Shown in pieces: positions 62,379-64,000 of a DNA stretch of 64,000 nt. A model generated the notes under the pieces. The model saw only the letters and a list, made by a program, of their open reading frames with translations, was not told the DNA's origin and made no database searches. Source of the DNA: PXAP01 sp046483315 (GTDB lineage: Bacteria; Bacteroidota; Bacteroidia; Bacteroidales; PUMT01). Where the stretch lies: contig JAWODJ010000114.1 of the NCBI GenBank assembly GCA_046483315.1, forward strand, positions 1 through 64,000. Reading direction: 5' to 3'. Made by a program: the position numbers and the translations under genes. Each line of letters starts with the position of its first letter. Positions within the stretch are counted from its first letter, which is position 1.

Positions 62379-64000
62379 ATGATTGTTAAGATTGAAGTCA
62401 ATAACAGAGTAATAAAGGCTAAAAAGGGAGAAACCATTATGTCTGCCCTCAGTGCAAACGGAATAAAGATACCTTCAATCTGCGCCATGAAGGATTTCTC
62501 CCCAACCGGTGCATGCAGAATGTGTGTTGTGGAGATTGAAGGCAGGCAGGGCCTTGTACCTTCCTGTTCCCAGCCGGTTAATGAGTGGATGAAGATCCGG
62601 ACACATTCTCCCCGTGTTATTAAATCCAGAAAGACCATTGTGGAGCTGCTTCTTTCCAATCATCCTGATGATTGTCTCTATTGTGTCAGGAATGGCAAAT
62701 GTGAGCTTCAGGATCTGGCAGAGGAACTTGGTGTAAGAGAGCGCCGCATAACGGGAAAAAAGAATAAATACAAACTTGACCATTCCAGTCCCTCAATTGT
62801 GCGTGATCCCGCCAAATGTATACTTTGCGGACGATGTGTACGTGTTTGTGAGGATAAGTTATCAGTATCCGCAATTGATTTTGTTAATCGCGGAAACAAT
62901 GCAATCATAGGTACGGCATATAATAAAGACCTTAATTTTTCCAGTTGTATAAACTGCGGGCAGTGCATTATGGTTTGCCCTACGGGGGCCCTTTATGAAA
63001 AAGACAGTCTTCCGGAACTTGAAGATGCCCTCAATAACCCGGATAAGTATGTGATAGCGCAATATGCCCCTTCGGTTACCGTCACACTGGCCGAGGAATT
63101 CGGGATCAAACCCGGAAAGGATGTCGGTGGATTGATAAACGCTGCGCTGAGGAAGATCGGGTTTAACCGGATTTTTGATACCTCTTTTGCAGCTGACCTG
63201 ACTGTAATGGAGATGTCGCATGAACTTCTTAAAAGAAACGACCAGAAAGAAAAATATCCTCTGATTTCCGGATGCTGTCCCGCATGGGTAAAATTTGCCG
63301 AGCAATGGTACCCTGATCTTTTGCCGGCCGTTTCCTCCTGTAAATCACCGCAACAAATGCTGGGTGCGGTTTTAAAGGCCTATTATCCTGAAATGTCTGA
63401 TATTGATTCAGACAATATCTTTTCAGTTGCAGTGGCTCCGTGTACGGCCAAAAAGTTTGAAGCCCAGAGAGAAGAGATGACCAAAAAGGGGTTGTCAGAT
63501 ATTGATGCCGTGCTTACAACCAGGGAACTTGCCAGACTGATAAGGCTTTATGGTATCGATATGAATCAGATTGAACCGGAAGCAACCGATGAACCCTTCG
63601 GAATGAGAAGTTCGGCCGGAAAATTGTTCGGTGCAGCCGGGGGCATGACCGAGGCCCTTATGCGGACTCTGCCTTATGTTGCAGGATCAAAAGATCTTTC
63701 CCGGGTTAAGTTTCAGGAATTGCGCGGTGCAAAGGCGCTGAAGAAGGCAGATATTAAGATTGGCAGGAACTGTTTCAGTTTTGCTGTTGTAAGTGGAATG
63801 TCAAATGCCATAGCACTGCTTGAAGAGATAAGGGAAGGTAAAAGTGAGTACGATTTTATTGAAATTATGGCTTGTGCAGGAGGTTGCATTAATGGCGGAG
63901 GACAGCCCATAGGAGCGGATGAACATGCCGTACGGGCAAGGATGAAGGCTTTGTACGGCATTGATGACCAGGAGGCCATAAGGTATTCCCATAAGAATCA
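62379..64000 (+). CDS. hydA: HydA, catalytic subunit of the trimeric [FeFe] hydrogenase (3' end outside window)
   Basis: The frame is open from ATG at 62379 to the window end, giving at least 540 residues. The N-terminus has a [2Fe-2S] plant-type ferredoxin domain (Cys35, 46, 49 and 63), a His-Cys [4Fe-4S] segment (HPDDCLYCVRNGKC), and a two-cluster ferredoxin (CILCGRCVRVC and CINCGQCIMVC). The H-cluster motifs are canonical: SGCCPAW with Cys299 and Cys300, APCTAKKFE with Cys355, and MACAGGCINGGGQP with Cys499 and Cys503. This is a fully active-type hydrogenase, making or using H2 with NADH and ferredoxin. The remaining C-terminus is not visible. Confidence 0.95.
   Translation, partial: MIVKIEVNNRVIKAKKGETIMSALSANGIKIPSICAMKDFSPTGACRMCVVEIEGRQGLVPSCSQPVNEWMKIRTHSPRVIKSRKTIVELLLSNHPDDCLYCVRNGKCELQDLAEELGVRERRITGKKNKYKLDHSSPSIVRDPAKCILCGRCVRVCEDKLSVSAIDFVNRGNNAIIGTAYNKDLNFSSCINCGQCIMVCPTGALYEKDSLPELEDALNNPDKYVIAQYAPSVTVTLAEEFGIKPGKDVGGLINAALRKIGFNRIFDTSFAADLTVMEMSHELLKRNDQKEKYPLISGCCPAWVKFAEQWYPDLLPAVSSCKSPQQMLGAVLKAYYPEMSDIDSDNIFSVAVAPCTAKKFEAQREEMTKKGLSDIDAVLTTRELARLIRLYGIDMNQIEPEATDEPFGMRSSAGKLFGAAGGMTEALMRTLPYVAGSKDLSRVKFQELRGAKALKKADIKIGRNCFSFAVVSGMSNAIALLEEIREGKSEYDFIEIMACAGGCINGGGQPIGADEHAVRARMKALYGIDDQEAIRYSHKN

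Overview
The window looks like chromosomal DNA of an anaerobic, fermentative member of the Bacteroidota, most likely Bacteroidales or a close relative. Five things point there. Several promoters carry the Bacteroidota -7 box TAnnTTTG with a TTG/TTTG box about 20 bases upstream. The primary sigma factor is a short 286-residue form without region 1.1. Rho carries a long low-complexity insertion. The tmRNA encodes the tag GENNYALAA. Gene families typical of the phylum are present (ECF/FecR pair, M56-TonB fusion, DUF4199, DUF2752, 7TM-HD protein). Oxygen-sensitive enzymes, a single-chain pyruvate:ferredoxin oxidoreductase and a trimeric [FeFe] hydrogenase, indicate anaerobic fermentation. There is no prophage, CRISPR array or complete insertion element. 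Most of the window is core genome.

Layout. 0.1-3.3 kb: ECF sigma factor, FecR anti-sigma factor and an STN/carboxypeptidase-regulatory protein without a barrel. 3.4-8.7 kb: PabB, a ROK sugar kinase with an MFS sugar porter, a perfect 44-bp palindromic terminator followed by a relic of a group II intron, and an NlpC/P60 hydrolase with a 39-residue membrane protein downstream. 9-14.2 kb: 7TM-HD phosphodiesterase, LolA-like protein and FtsK. 14.4-17.4 kb: carbamate kinase, ornithine carbamoyltransferase, an RRM protein and tmRNA. 17.5-22.4 kb: a saccharopine/alanine dehydrogenase-like enzyme, ribulose-phosphate epimerase, primary sigma factor and Rho. 22.6-31 kb: pyruvate:ferredoxin oxidoreductase, a dihydroorotate dehydrogenase-like protein, a hybrid sensor kinase, RuvX and peptide deformylase. 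31-38 kb: ComEC, a repeat-rich spacer, TrkA/TrkH, a Sua5-type protein, a transaldolase and SRP RNA. 38-44.6 kb: DUF4199, two glycosyltransferases, NUDIX, MiaA, a pRiA4b ORF-3-like protein, a LuxC-type acyl-CoA reductase and two small membrane proteins. 44.8-50.1 kb: BlaR1-like/BlaI-like pair with a well-placed operator, an ABC permease, a SiaC-like protein, GAPDH and a 41-residue lipoprotein. 50.4-56.3 kb: two exported amidohydrolase-family proteins, an SDR and a YbaK-type deacylase.

The most interesting region is 56.4-64 kb. Two [FeFe]-hydrogenase operons diverge from one 197-bp spacer. To the left run a NuoE-like [2Fe-2S] protein, a PAS-containing sensor-type hydrogenase with several substituted cluster cysteines, and a SpoIIE/PP2C phosphatase. 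To the right run hydC, hydB and hydA; hydA is cut by the window end and has a fully canonical H-cluster. The spacer carries an 11+11 bp perfect palindrome containing a near-match to the Rex (NADH/NAD+ sensor) operator. It overlaps the predicted -33 box of hydCBA. A reasonable model, which is inference, is that the pyruvate oxidoreductase and NADH feed electrons to HydABC for H2 formation while the left operon senses H2 or redox state and signals through the phosphatase.
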